From contig OX328130.1 in assembly GCA_946811695.1 (NCBI GenBank), positions 69,737,973 to 69,801,972 on the forward strand: 64,000 bases of DNA, given 5' to 3'. A program made the position numbers and the translations under genes. Origin of the DNA: Gonocerus acuteangulatus. Its lineage: Eukaryota > Arthropoda > Insecta > Hemiptera > Coreidae. Each line of letters begins with the position of its first letter. Position 1 is the first letter of the stretch. Below the pieces are notes generated by a model. It was not told the origin of the DNA. It saw nothing but the letters and a program-made list of their open reading frames with translations, and made no database searches. Shown piece after piece: positions 44,914 through 56,084 of the stretch.

Positions 44914-44925
<12 letters not shown>
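44817..44925 (-). pseudogene. antisense C2H2 zinc-finger relic
   Basis: On the minus strand: LKQPIVSKHRNDKPHSCPHC then DYISYSHNLKQ, about 1.3 fingers of the same family as 48111-49285. One His is changed (KQPIVSKH). It ends in the GT microsatellite on one side and in a TA tract (44921-44967) on the other. It is a fragment, not expressed as such. Confidence 0.85.
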
Positions 44926-44969
<44 letters not shown>

Positions 44970-45148
44970 GTTTTCTCTCTTACAGGCTCAAAAATGGTCC
45001 AACTTTGATGACATTATGTACAAAAATATTTTGTCTAAATTATAACGTCTAGTTTGTTAACCATCAGAATTCGCCTCCCGGAACTATTATGAAATCTTCT
45101 TAACATAATAATTTTAAAATTTGGTGGGATGTTAAATTATATTCCAGA

Positions 45149-45526
45149 AATAAAAATAATGGGACAGGGACAAATAAATAAAAATTTACTTTAAAAATAT
45201 ATTTGGCAAAATATATTCAAAATTAAAAAAATTGTTAATCCAAACAATTAAACCTATTGTAATAAGTAATATTCATACTGTGAGTATGTAACCTGTCTAC
45301 TTAACATTCCGTAATTTTATATGTTTTTTTTTTTTTTCTGAGTAATTCCTGTTTCTTACAGGAGTAAGGACCTACACACATATAAAAGAGGAAGAAGAGC
45401 TTAATTTACCTTTGGAATCTGAGCAGCTTGAAGGTAGATAATACAAATCACTATTTGTATAACTTTTATTCATATAATATTAAAAAATGGCGCTAATAGC
45501 AAAGATTTGTTGATGCGCCGTAAAAA

Positions 45527-45574
<48 letters not shown>

Positions 45575-45946
45575 ATAAATGTATGTTATTAGGTTTAGGC
45601 TAGAAAAGGCTGTTGGCCTGTTGATGGGTATTTTTAATTTTTATTAATTATTAATTTCTGCCTACCTATTTAAACCAAAACTTCTAAAGCTCTGGAAATA
45701 TCATCCTTTATTAGTACTAACATGTAAATTTGACTAACAAGGGGAGTATACAGCGATGGGGTCACCGATTTGGACCAATTTTTTTCTTGTGATTCTACAT
45801 CGAAAAATAGTCGACACGTGTCCGAGCGTTCCGTCCAATGCGCCTTAGGAGCGGAGAAATAAAATAAAATAGGTCGAAAGTGCTTTATTTTTTATACCGA
45901 GTTTAGAAAATGATATTGACATGATTCTTTCACCAATTCATTCGTT
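45149..45946 (+). repeat. zinc-finger gene intron/exon block (in-place copy)
   Basis: Partner of 40155-40979. I treat this as the original because a zinc-finger exon with a matching phase lies downstream on the same strand. It contains the small exon, a SINE-1 tail at 45487-45534 and a TA tract at 45535-45567. Confidence 0.8.
45362..45433 (+). CDS. zinc-finger gene 1, small upstream exon
   Basis: 72 bp between TTTCTTACAG and GTAGATAA, phase 1 on both sides. It encodes VRTYTHIKEEEELNLPLESE plus QLE, an acidic segment. The homologous exon of gene 2 (62463-62534) has the same length and phase. Joining to 48111 preserves the frame (G plus AT gives Asp). More upstream exons were not found for this copy. 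Confidence 0.72.
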
Positions 45947-47432
45947 TTATAAAGTAGATTAAAAGAAAAATATAATCGTTAAACAATAATTTATATTTTG
46001 TCAAATATATTCAAAAATATGCTTAAGTGTTCAGGTAAACTAGTATTATACATTTTTTTACACTAAAAATAATAGCCGATTTGAAATCAGCACCCCAAGA
46101 AACCTTAATATAGTGAATATCATTGAAAATACAAAATAATGATTTTTCCCAGTCTGGAAGAGGCCAAAAATTTGTAAGCGAAAAAGTAATGTGACTTTTG
46201 CAATTCAATATCTCCCCTTGAGATAATCCGACTTTTACGTCATTGAAATCTTTCAATGACGTAAGAAGAAAGACTTCTTTTTCTAACCATTTGAATGACT
46301 ATTGTATTATCTCAAAAGGTACTTGCGAAAAATGGTTCTCAAAATAAAAATAAAATATAAACATTTTTGCATATAACGTCAATTCCAGAACACCTGGAAA
46401 CACCTCGGTTGGACGGAAATGTGTCACATTATGGCCTTTATCGACCCTCCAAGTTTGGTTTGAATCGGGTAAATATTCTTTGAAATATGGCCGGATTCTT
46501 GAATCTCTAACAAAATTTTAAGGGCCCCCCCTTAGCGAAATTTAAAATACATTTTTTTTTTGTAATATTCCCAAAATTTGAATTTAGGGGTTTTTCAATG
46601 TGCTATAAACGAATCTGACATCCGTTTTTAAATCAAAAATTGTTTTACATACTTGACTCTATATAAGTCATTATTGTGCCAAAATATTCCATATACCTAC
46701 ATTTAAGAAATTATCGATTATAAAAAAAATTTGGATTTAAAAACGGATGTCAGATTCGTTTCTAGCACATTGAAAAACCCCTAAATTCAAATTTTGGGAA
46801 CATTAAAAAATAAAAAAAATGTATTTTAAATTTCGCAAAGAGGGGACTCTTAAGATTTTGTTAGAGATTCAAGAAGCCGGCCATATTTCAAAGAATATTT
46901 ACCCGATTCAAACCAAACTTGGAGGGTCGATAAAGGCCATAATGTGACACATTTCCGTCTAACCGGGGTGTTTTTACGTGTTCTGGAATTGACGTTATAT
47001 GCAAAACAGTTTATATTTTATTTTTATTTTAAGAACCATTTTTCGCAAGTACCTTTTTAGATAATACAATAGTCATTTATATGACTAGAAAAAGGAGTCT
47101 TTCTTCTTTCGAAAGATTTCAATGACGTAAAAATCGGATTATCTCAAGGGGAGATATTGAATTGCAAAACCTCACATTACTTTTCCGCTTACAAATTTTT
47201 GGCCTCTTCCAGACTGGGAAAAACCATTATTTTTTGTTTTCAATGATATTCACTATATTAGGGTTTCTTGGGGTGCTGATTTTAAATCTGCTATTATTTT
47301 TGGTGTAAAAAAATGAATAATACTAGTTTACCTGAAAACTTAAGCATATTTTTGTCGACTATTTTTCGATGTAGAATCACCAGAAAAAAATTGGTCCAAA
47401 TCGGTGACTCCATCGCTGTATAATCCCCTTGT
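45737..47432. mobile_element. giant palindrome (foldback element) in the zinc-finger gene 1 intron
   Basis: The outer tips ACAAGGGGAGTATACAGCGA (45737) and its complement ending 47432 pair. After a left-only insert (about 45797-46011), the arms 46012-46650 and 46725-47350 pair for over 600 bp with scattered mismatches. The spacer is about 75 bp. There is no gene inside. No clear TSD was found. A transcript through the intron could form a very long hairpin. Confidence 0.85.
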
Positions 47433-47750
47433 AAGCAATAAGATCCATGTAAATGTATAGAGCATATTTTCTGTGTTCTTTCCATGGAGAACTTTTTTAC
47501 TTTGATGTGACTCTTTTTAATAACATTTATAGTTAAAGTAGTGCTACTATTCTTTTGTTTATGTATGTTTGTAAAGCTGTGCATGGCTGTATTCCGCCAT
47601 TTCTGTGTGATGATAGCCGCTAATTTCTCATAAATTTGAATGTCTTCACTTTGACCAAATGTAACAGTTATCAAATAGTTTTATATTCATCCAAGGGAAT
47701 CTAGGACACTTTCTGGTAAGAAAAAAAAATGCGTTTAATACTATTAAGTG

Positions 47751-47936
47751 GGGTCTCCCGTGGTCTAGTGGCTAGCACGCTAGATACATATGCGGGAGAT
47801 GGTGGGCTCGATCCCCACTGGCGACAGGAATTTTCTCATCTCAGGGCTCGCTGAGGAAATTCCTGGTTGCACCCTGGATGTCGGCGCTAATGGCCAAGAA
47901 TTAGTTGATGCGACGTAAAAAAAAAAAAAAAAAAAA
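47751..47936 (+). mobile_element. tRNA-derived SINE (SINE-1)
   Basis: Starts GGGTCTCCCGTGGTCTAGTG, B-box GGGCTCGATCC (47805-47815), body ending TTGATGCGACGT plus about 20 A. The TSD AATACTATTAAGTG is at 47737-47750 and 47937-47950. It lies in the same intron as the palindrome and is absent from the homologous intron of gene 2. Confidence 0.93.
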
Positions 47937-48110
47937 AATACTATTAAGTGCGAAGAATAATATTTAAATGTCTATAAAGAGCTATGTATATTGTTGCTTT
48001 TAAAGTTTATTAGGTGCTAATGCTCTTTGGTTAATAATGTTTATTTTTAGATATACATTATATTTTATTCTCTTTCGTGTTCTATTTTTTTTTCTTTTTT
48101 TTTTTTGCAG

Positions 48111-49285
48111 ATAATCGATTGCCTGAAGGGACCAAGAATCATGAAGATTCTGAAATTAGACATGTTTTTGTCTCTGACATCCATCTTGAAAAGGAGATTA
48201 TCTTGCATACTGAATACGCTAAATGTACAATTTACAACAAGTCTCACTCCTGTGTTCATTGTGACTTCACTACTCTTTATCCACAAAATTTAAAACAACA
48301 CATCATTTCTATACATGGTACTGACAAACCTCACTCTTGTCCTCATTGTGACTTCACTACTGCTCACTCCCGATCCTTAAAGAAACACATTGTCACGAAA
48401 CATAGTAATGATAAACCTCACTCCTGTCCTCATTGTGATTATGCTTCATCTTATTCTTATTGTTTAAAACAACACATAAGCTCAAAACATAGTGCTGACA
48501 AACCTCACTCTTGTCCTTATTGTGAGTTCACTACTGCTTATTTCCGATCCTTAAAGCAACATATTGCCTTAAAACATAGTACTGACAAACCTCACACCTG
48601 CCCTCATTGTGACTATTCTACATCTTATTCTCATAATTTAAAACAACATATCATTTCTATACATAGTACTGACAAACCTCACTGTTGTCCTCATTGTGAC
48701 TTCACTACTGCTTATTCCCAATATTTAAAGCAACACATAATCTCTAAACATAGTAATTATAAACCTCACTCCTGCCCTCATTGTGACTATGCTACATCTT
48801 ATTCTAATAATTTAAAACAGCATATCATTACTGTACATAGTACTGACAAACCTCACTGTTGTCCTCATTGTGACTTCACTACTTCTTATTGCCAATATTT
48901 AAAGCAACACATAATCTCTAAACATAGTAATGATAAACCTCACTCTTGCCCTAATTGCGACTTCACTACTGCTAATTCCCGATCCTTAAAAAAACACATT
49001 ATCTCAATACATAGTAATGATAAACCTCACTCCTGCCCTCATTGTGATTATTCTACACGTTATTCTGGTAATTTAAAACAACACATCAGTTCTATACATA
49101 GTACTGACAAACCTCACTCCTGCCCTCATTGTGACTATGCTACATCTTATCCTTCTAGTTTAAAACGACACATCATTTCTATACATAGTACTGACAAACC
49201 TCACTGTTGTCCTCATTGTGACTTCACTACTGCTTATTCCCAAAATTTAAAGCAACACATATTCTCTAAACATAGTAATTATTAA
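48111..49285 (+). CDS. zinc-finger gene 1, terminal exon (12 C2H2 fingers)
   Basis: The acceptor is a 40-base T-rich tract ending TGCAG at 48110. The exon opens DNRLPEGTKNHEDSEIRHVF, about 45 residues before the array. Twelve fingers of exactly 28 residues follow, pattern CX2CX12HX4H, for example HSCPHCDFTTAHSRSLKKH. Linkers read DKPHS in place of TGEKPY. Such tandem C2H2 proteins usually bind DNA in the nucleus; the target is unknown. Finger types DFTT and DY(A/S)T tend to alternate, hinting at growth by two-finger units. The stop TAA (49283-49285) replaces the AAA of the next linker. No BTB, SCAN or ZAD domain is visible. Confidence 0.9.
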
Positions 49286-49950
49286 CCTCACTCCTGCCCT
49301 CATTGCGACTTCATTACTCCTAATTCTCAACATATAAAGCAACACATTGTCTCAAAACATAGTAATGATAAACCTCACTCCTGCCCTCATTGTGATTATT
49401 CTACACATTATTCTGGTAATTTAAAACAATACATAATCTCAACACATACTACTGACAAACCTCACTCTTGCCCTCATTGCGAATTCATTTCTGCTCATTC
49501 ACAAAATATAAAAAGACACATAATTTCGAAACAGCAATTATAAACCTCACTCCAACCCTCATTGAGACTATGCTGCATCTCATTCTCATAATTTAAAAGA
49601 TCACATCAGTTCTATACATAGCACTGATAAACCTCACTCTTGTCCTCATTGTGATTTCAATACTGCATATTTTCAATATTTAAAGCAACACATAATCTCT
49701 AAACATAGTAATGACAAACCTCACTGCTGATTTTTTGTGACTTCAACACTGCTTATTCATATAATGTAAAGAACAATATAGTGTTTAATCATAGCAATTA
49801 CATACCTCACTCCAATTATTCTCAACATTTAAACAGCTTCTCTAATTTAAGTAATAGCAAATCTCGCTCAACCTTCATTGTGTTTATACATTAGGTTATT
49901 CTTAACATTTTTAGTAATAAATCATCTCTGATCATAGAAAGCACAAACCT
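49286..49950 (+). pseudogene. decayed continuation of the zinc-finger array
   Basis: In the same frame after the TAA, three more fingers can be read to 49543 (HSCPHCDFITPNSQHIKQH, then one with H to Y, then one with the last His replaced by Gln). Beyond that, finger-like units continue with frameshifts and stops to about 49950. Decay grows with distance from the stop. This is the former 3' part of the coding exon. Confidence 0.85.
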
Positions 49951-50421
49951 AACTCCAACCCTATTGAAACTGTTAGAGCTCATTCTCAATGTATAAACGC
50001 AATCTTGTTTTTAATATATTAATTTCAATGGTGTGCCTATTATAGCACTAAATAATAATATAAGTATATTAAGATTGAACTTTAATAAATCTGTTATACT
50101 TTATTATCAAACTTATATAAAGGCCTATCCACACTAACCTCTCCTTTGTCAACTCCTATAATTATTAAAATAGTGGGTTGATTGGATAATAGAACGTTTA
50201 GGATCCAACTTTTTTTTTGTTTCTCTCATTGACTAAGGAATAAAATTATACAAATGTCTTCTTTTTCTTATTATTTACTGTGTGCTGCAGTAAATAATAA
50301 CTTATTGTAGACAAATATGGAGTATAAAAACTAAAATCTCAATTAATCATTAAATCAGGTAAAATATACATAGCTCAGTACTTACGATGAAACATTTACT
50401 GACAGACTGCTGAAGAGAGTG
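49951..50421. other. no gene; downstream of zinc-finger gene 1
   Basis: AT-rich sequence with AATAAA-type signals (for example near 50090 and 50240) that could end the transcript. No other feature is seen. Confidence 0.4.
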
Positions 50422-51755
50422 TATTGGGAATTAACATTACCGATGGCGGCGCCACTGTCGTTGTCAAAATGGCTGTTCACAAAGGGGAACCTGTGACATT
50501 TGTACATAGTGATTGCTGATAACAAGTGTTTCCGTAGTTGTGGTTCTATTTCACGTTAATATTAGTGTTTTCATGAAGAAACAGGGTTTTTGGAAGCTCT
50601 ATTTTATTTGTGTACTCAAATATGTAAGAATATTGGACTAACAGTGAGTTATTGTGTTGTTGTTATTGTAATGGATAAGCAAAAGTGAGGTAAATATTAT
50701 TTCATACCATTGTGAATAGCTTTGAATACAATAAATGTATTTTATATTAAATATTGCATATTATTGATCACCAATAAATCATGAACAATTTGAAAATTGA
50801 AAAAAATACTTCAGAATCTTTATTTTCACATATTACATGCACCATTATTTTTTTTAGTTTTGAATCGTTTCTGATAACAAATTTTAATTATTGCTTACAT
50901 TATTTGCAAATTATAACTGATGTAAATATAATTTCATACCATTGTGAAAAGATTTGAATACAATAAATTTATTTTATAATAAATATTGCATATTATTGAA
51001 CACCAACAAATCATGAACAACTTGAAAATTGAGAAAATAGTTCAAAATTTCTTTGAATCTCTATTTCACATATTACATGCACCATTTCCTTTACTTATTA
51101 AGGTTGTAATTAAATTATATAAATATACTTTATCAAAAGGCACCGTAATATTTATGAAAGTAGTCATATGAATCAAATATGAAGTAGTACACTCATTTAA
51201 ATTTAATACAGCCATTCCTAATTAGTGTGTTTGTGCAAGTGCAAACAACTTAATAGATTGGTTGGTCTTCTCCAAAATACCACAGGTATTTAGGTAATGG
51301 ATGTGCATTCACAATTGCTTCACCTTCAACTATGCACCTGAAACTAATTAAGGCTTCTAGATAGCCAAAGAAGTTCCTTTGTACATACTTTTGTTCATCA
51401 ATGTCTATACCTTCTGAATTTCTAAAATTAAATCAAATTCGGGTAAAATGGGTTGCAAGCTGTTTATAGTCACACAAGAGTGAAGGTTGCATAAATGTGA
51501 ATTATTTCACTACCTCTTACATATATTGTTTAAAAATAATCACTTTGTGAAAGGGAAAGGTTCATGTTGTCTTTAAAAAGACAAATTTGTCATAAAACTG
51601 TTGGGAAATTATTAAATAGCAAAAAAAAACACGAACAACACGTCATAACTTTAAAACTGTCATAGCTTTACATTTGTAAACAATGCAGGTTCCCTTTGTC
51701 GTTAGTTCCGAAATTTTCCGCATGGCGGCGTATCGCTTAATGTTAATTCCCAATA
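50422..51755. mobile_element. 1.33-kb TIR element with internal direct repeat
   Basis: The termini TATTGGGAATTAACATTA (50422) and their complement ending 51755 are inverted, with further pairing around CGCCGCCA and GGGAACCTG. A possible 3-bp GTG duplication flanks it. Inside, 50695-50850 and 50928-51085 are direct repeats with a period of about 233 bp. No transposase. Confidence 0.75.
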
Positions 51756-52146
51756 GTGGGTCGTTTCGGTTTTTTATTTAGCTGCCCAAATGATTTTAAC
51801 TATTATGATTTTATTCGTTTTTGAAAAGGTCATGAAAAGAAAGTTTCTTTACTTTTCTCTGTGCTGTTTGTTTTACAAGTCTTTTTATCTTATTTCAAGA
51901 ATTTATAATCTTGAGATTTCATGTTTAGTTCCATCTTTATTTTCACTATTTATGTTAGAATTGGTTATTTCATCATTTTTATTTATTCTTATTTTTAATT
52001 CTATCATTGTCATCGTTATCTTTATTGTTAACTTATAATTTCCTTATTGTTATTATTACCGTTAATTACTTTATTATTTTCTTTAATCATTTCTTCCTCA
52101 CTTTCGATTACTTTATTTAAAATTCTCTTTTTTTTTTTATTCTTAA

Positions 52147-53005
52147 CCCTCCGTCGACCACGTGGGGTCTAGGCGGACCCACACACACTATTTCCCCCCT
52201 TTCTTATAGCCATCGTATCTCTACCGTCCTGCTCTTTGAGTAGTTGCCTAATCAGAAGTGGTCCGAAGATCGGCAGTGTCAAATCAATCATAAAAAATAG
52301 TCTAACCCTCAAATTGATTATTTTTTTTGTTAAAAAACGGGGTTTGGGTCTGACAGTTGGCTTCTGTGATAAGTTTTTTTAAGGATATTAACATGTATTT
52401 TATTTTTACAATTTAATTAGTTTGCATCATGGTAGTAACTGGTATCAAGATGAAACTAAATTCTTCGAATTTTACAATCTGACGAAAGGATTCCATTTTC
52501 CTGTGTTATTTTCTTTCTGTGACAGTGGCCCCGAGATAAACTAACATAGCTGACCACATTGTGATCATTAATTCATTTGTTGACCCACCTTAGGAAGTAC
52601 CAACAACGGTTGGCTTCTTCCAAATACTTCATTATTTTTATTTTGTTTTAATTTTACCGTTATAATCAACTTTTATGTAATATCTGCATCAACAAACTTT
52701 ATGATTGTACTGAATGATTTATGTACAGATTTCAAATAAACAAATAATAATTTTAAAAAAAAATTCTTTCTGTAATGCAATAACAAATCCTACAACCACA
52801 ATTTGGATCTTGAGGCTCCATATTTGGAGGGTATCTTCACAGACACCTACAAATTGATTGAATATTTTTTGAATGTAGTCTTATGAAGTATTAGACCGTT
52901 AGCACCATAAATGGTGGTAACGGTCTAATACTTCATAAACTTCGTAAGTGGGGTCTAATAATTCGTAAGTGGGGTCCTGGTGGACCCCACGTGGTCGTCG
53001 GAGGG
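52147..53005. mobile_element. piggyBac-like MITE, complete
   Basis: Flanked by TTAA at 52143-52146 and 53006-53009. The ends read CCCTCCGTCGACCACGTGGG and its complement GTGGTCGTCGGAGGG. TTAA plus CCCT is the piggyBac hallmark. The 859-bp interior has no transposase. The same right end appears at 1-68, next to the same flanking repeat. Confidence 0.88.
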
Positions 53006-55645
53006 TTAATTAACTTTATGTTTAGTTGCATATTCATTATTATTAATAATTTCCTTATCATTGTTTTTATTATTTATTAATTGGTCATTAAATTCCTCTT
53101 TAAATTTATCATTAATTAACTAATTTCTTAATTCTTTTTCTTATCATTTATATAATTAATATCTTTAATTAATTCTTCAGTACCCTAAATTTTATTTCTT
53201 TCATTATCATTCATTTTCTTATTATTTTTATTACTTTCTTTTTTTAAAGCCTTATTTTTATTATTTCTTTCATTATTAATTATTGTTTTTATTCCCTTTA
53301 ACTACCTTCTTTATTACATTTATTAATTCTTTCTTCGTTTTATAACTTATTTTCGCTATCTATCTTAACATTAATTATTTCCTTATTATTATTTACATGT
53401 TTTGTATTACCTTCAGTTAATTCACTTAATGTTTCATTTTCTGTTTTATTACTAATTACTTTTTCAGAATATAAGTTCATCAATTTTATATTTTCAGAGT
53501 CTTTATGAATATCTGTAATAGATTCAATGTTGTGTCTTGTTTTAGCACTTTCCTCCGAAGGAAAGTAGCTATTGAGGTTGGACTCATGACGGAATTTTTG
53601 AAAAATGTCTTCAAATCTTTATCGATCCTACCTAGTAGACACCGAAAATGACCCCCGTTAAAATTTATATATATCTATATATATATATATATATATATAT
53701 GCATATATATATATGTGTCTGTTAACACGATAGCGGCCAGAGTTTTTGTTTTTTCGTCACGAAACTTGGTATATAGCATTCAATTAGCAAACGATTGAAC
53801 GAGTTCGTTAACCACCAAAGTCGGTCCACCGGAAGGGGGGGTTTACCCCGAACCCAAAACACTAATTTGACTATGTCAGCCGTAATATTTGTTATATTTC
53901 AACGAAACTTGGTATTCGTAGTGGTAATATAGAGAGAAAAGTGAGATATAAAAATGAACTAAATCGGTTCATTAGGAGGGGGGGTTTACTCCGGACCCAC
54001 AATGCCAATTCGCCACTACCAGCCGTGATTTTTGGTATATTTCGACGAAACTCGGTATTCGTAGTGGTAATCTACAGGTAAATATGTGTTGTAAAAATAA
54101 ACTAAATCGGTTCATTAGAAGGGGGGGTTTACTCCGGACCCAAATTCCTAATATACTCATACCGGTCGTAATTTCTGCTGTATTGTAGCGAAACGGGTAC
54201 CTCATGGGAAAGAAGTGTTGTAAAAATGAGCTGAATCGGTCAATCGGGAAGCGGGGGTTTAATTTGTAATATATTTCAATAGAAAAGCCCGTCAGACGTA
54301 CGTTCACAAAGCCGCCGCAAGGAGCGCTTCTACCACTAGAGTGACTGTATCCTGTTCCTGCGTTAGATCAAAATAAGATAATATGAGGTTTTTTGTATTT
54401 ATTACGTAGTGTAGTAGGTACCATGTGTAAACATAACTCTGGAAGCAAATTAATAATTGATCAGTTACTCATTACAAATTTAAAAGAGAACTATTCATGT
54501 TTTTATTTTATTTTTGTAGGATATTTTAAGCAAAGTGTTCTGGAAAGCAGTCTAAACTACCCAAATTCTGAGGAAAGTGCTTAGTTATGCAGCTCCTGCG
54601 TGACGGACTTTTATTTTATTGTCTTCTTCTGCTTTCTTATCTTGACTTGGTTGTTCAATATATTTTTGTTCATCTTTAATACACCCTTATTTAATTATAT
54701 TAAGTTCTTTTTCATTATGTTCTTGTAGTTGTAAGCTCAATGATACATTACTATTTGTTTGAAACTTAAAAGCTATGTCAATTTCCAATTATATTATGTT
54801 ATTATGAATTTGTATATTGTTTTCCCTTTTTATTTTTACTAGTGTATCTAGTAATTTTTATGTGTCTTGTTACAGTGCGAGTACAGTGTCTGTAGTGACG
54901 TTATTTATTATAATTAAATAGTTAAGTTTGTCTATTAAGTGATCCCTTGTATCTGTAGTTTGTTTTATCTTCCTGCCCATCTCTTTGTATCATTTTGTAC
55001 CTATTACATCCTGACACTTTTCGTCATTATTATTGTTTGAAAAATGTTTTTTGTTTTGTGGATAAATTGGTTTAAACATTTGTGGGAAATTTTGTTTTTG
55101 GTTGCAAAGTTTTCATTCGTGATAAGCATTATGATGTTTATTTTTAAAATACATTATGGATTATTTATTGGGGTTATTTAAGTAATGAAAAATAATTATT
55201 TTATTAAGCCAATCACTTCATTAATCTGTGTTATTTCATTAATTATTACTCCTAGGTCTTTTAGTAATTTATTAAAGTATTTATGTCTTGTTTTATTTGT
55301 TCTACAATTTCATCCTTATTATCAGTTACAGTATTATTATTTTCACTTAGGTCATTAATTACTCTAAAGTAAACACTTCTGTTAATCCTCCGTTGAATTC
55401 TTTCCTCTTTTCTTTTATTCGTTATTTACTAATTTTTTATTCACTTTATTCATTATTGTTCTTACTCGTTATTTATTAATAAATTACTTAAATCATTTCT
55501 TAATTCATGGTGTATTTATTACTTTTTTTTCACTAATTAGTCTTTATTTACTTAATGATACCTAAAAAAAAACATTAATATACACACTAATTTTAAAGTT
55601 ACAAGTGCCTGACCTTGTTTGATGAAGATATTTCAAATTTATTTT
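53006..55645. repeat. AT-rich repeat block, copy B (part 1)
   Basis: Counterpart of 69-1805, interrupted by the element at 53544-54608. The remaining sequence matches with small indels. There is no coding sequence. Confidence 0.78.
53544..54608 (+). mobile_element. Helentron/DINE-like element, second copy
   Basis: Same ends as 28777-29972 (AGCACTTTCCTCCGAAGGAA to GTGACGGAC), with a longer TA tract and fewer minisatellite units. TTTT is found on both sides and a single TTTT at the empty site (792-795), consistent with insertion between T residues. Confidence 0.8.
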
Positions 55646-56083
55646 GGTGGAATGTCCTGAATCGACATACCTGCAGCGTGAAGGAATAATGCCTTTTTTT
55701 GTACAGCGTCAGAAATTCCTTTTGCTTCCAAGAATATCTGGAAGGCTCGCCTCCACCTAACCCAATCTCCGGAGGGTTAACATCCAAAGTCGGTAAAGAA
55801 ATTGACTCAATAATCGCTGAATTTGTTTTACTCTCGTCGACAATTGTAGTATCTGGAGTATACTATTAGACATAAGAAAAATTAAATGTAATTAACTATT
55901 TATTCCCACTCTTGGCACACACAAATCACATGGTCTATTTACAACAACTAGATACAGTCAACACAACAGTCATGAGTGTTTAGTTCTATTCCTGACTGGC
56001 TATAGAGGCTCGTCCCTACATCTTGTCGTAGGAATAAACAATGACAAGACGTGAACATAAAAATAAAATAACAATAACAATAT
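55646..56083 (-). mobile_element. LTR-like sequence and gag start of a Ty3/gypsy element
   Basis: Minus strand: CTCTATAGCC and AATAAATAGTT in LTR-like order (about 56020-55900), then a gag start read in two frames: VDESKTNSAIIESISLPTLD, then DWVRWRRAFQIFLEAKGISD and KKALFLHAAGMSIQDI. The W-x-x-W and FLHAAG patterns are typical of Ty3/gypsy Gag N-termini. It is a fragment that ends where the shared AT-rich block begins. Confidence 0.6.
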
Positions 56084-56084
56084 A

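Noticed and set aside
55599..55787. 62-residue minus-strand frame as an independent protein
   Set aside because: The better reading is a frameshifted gag start in the next frame; this frame mixes gag and flanking repeat sequence.
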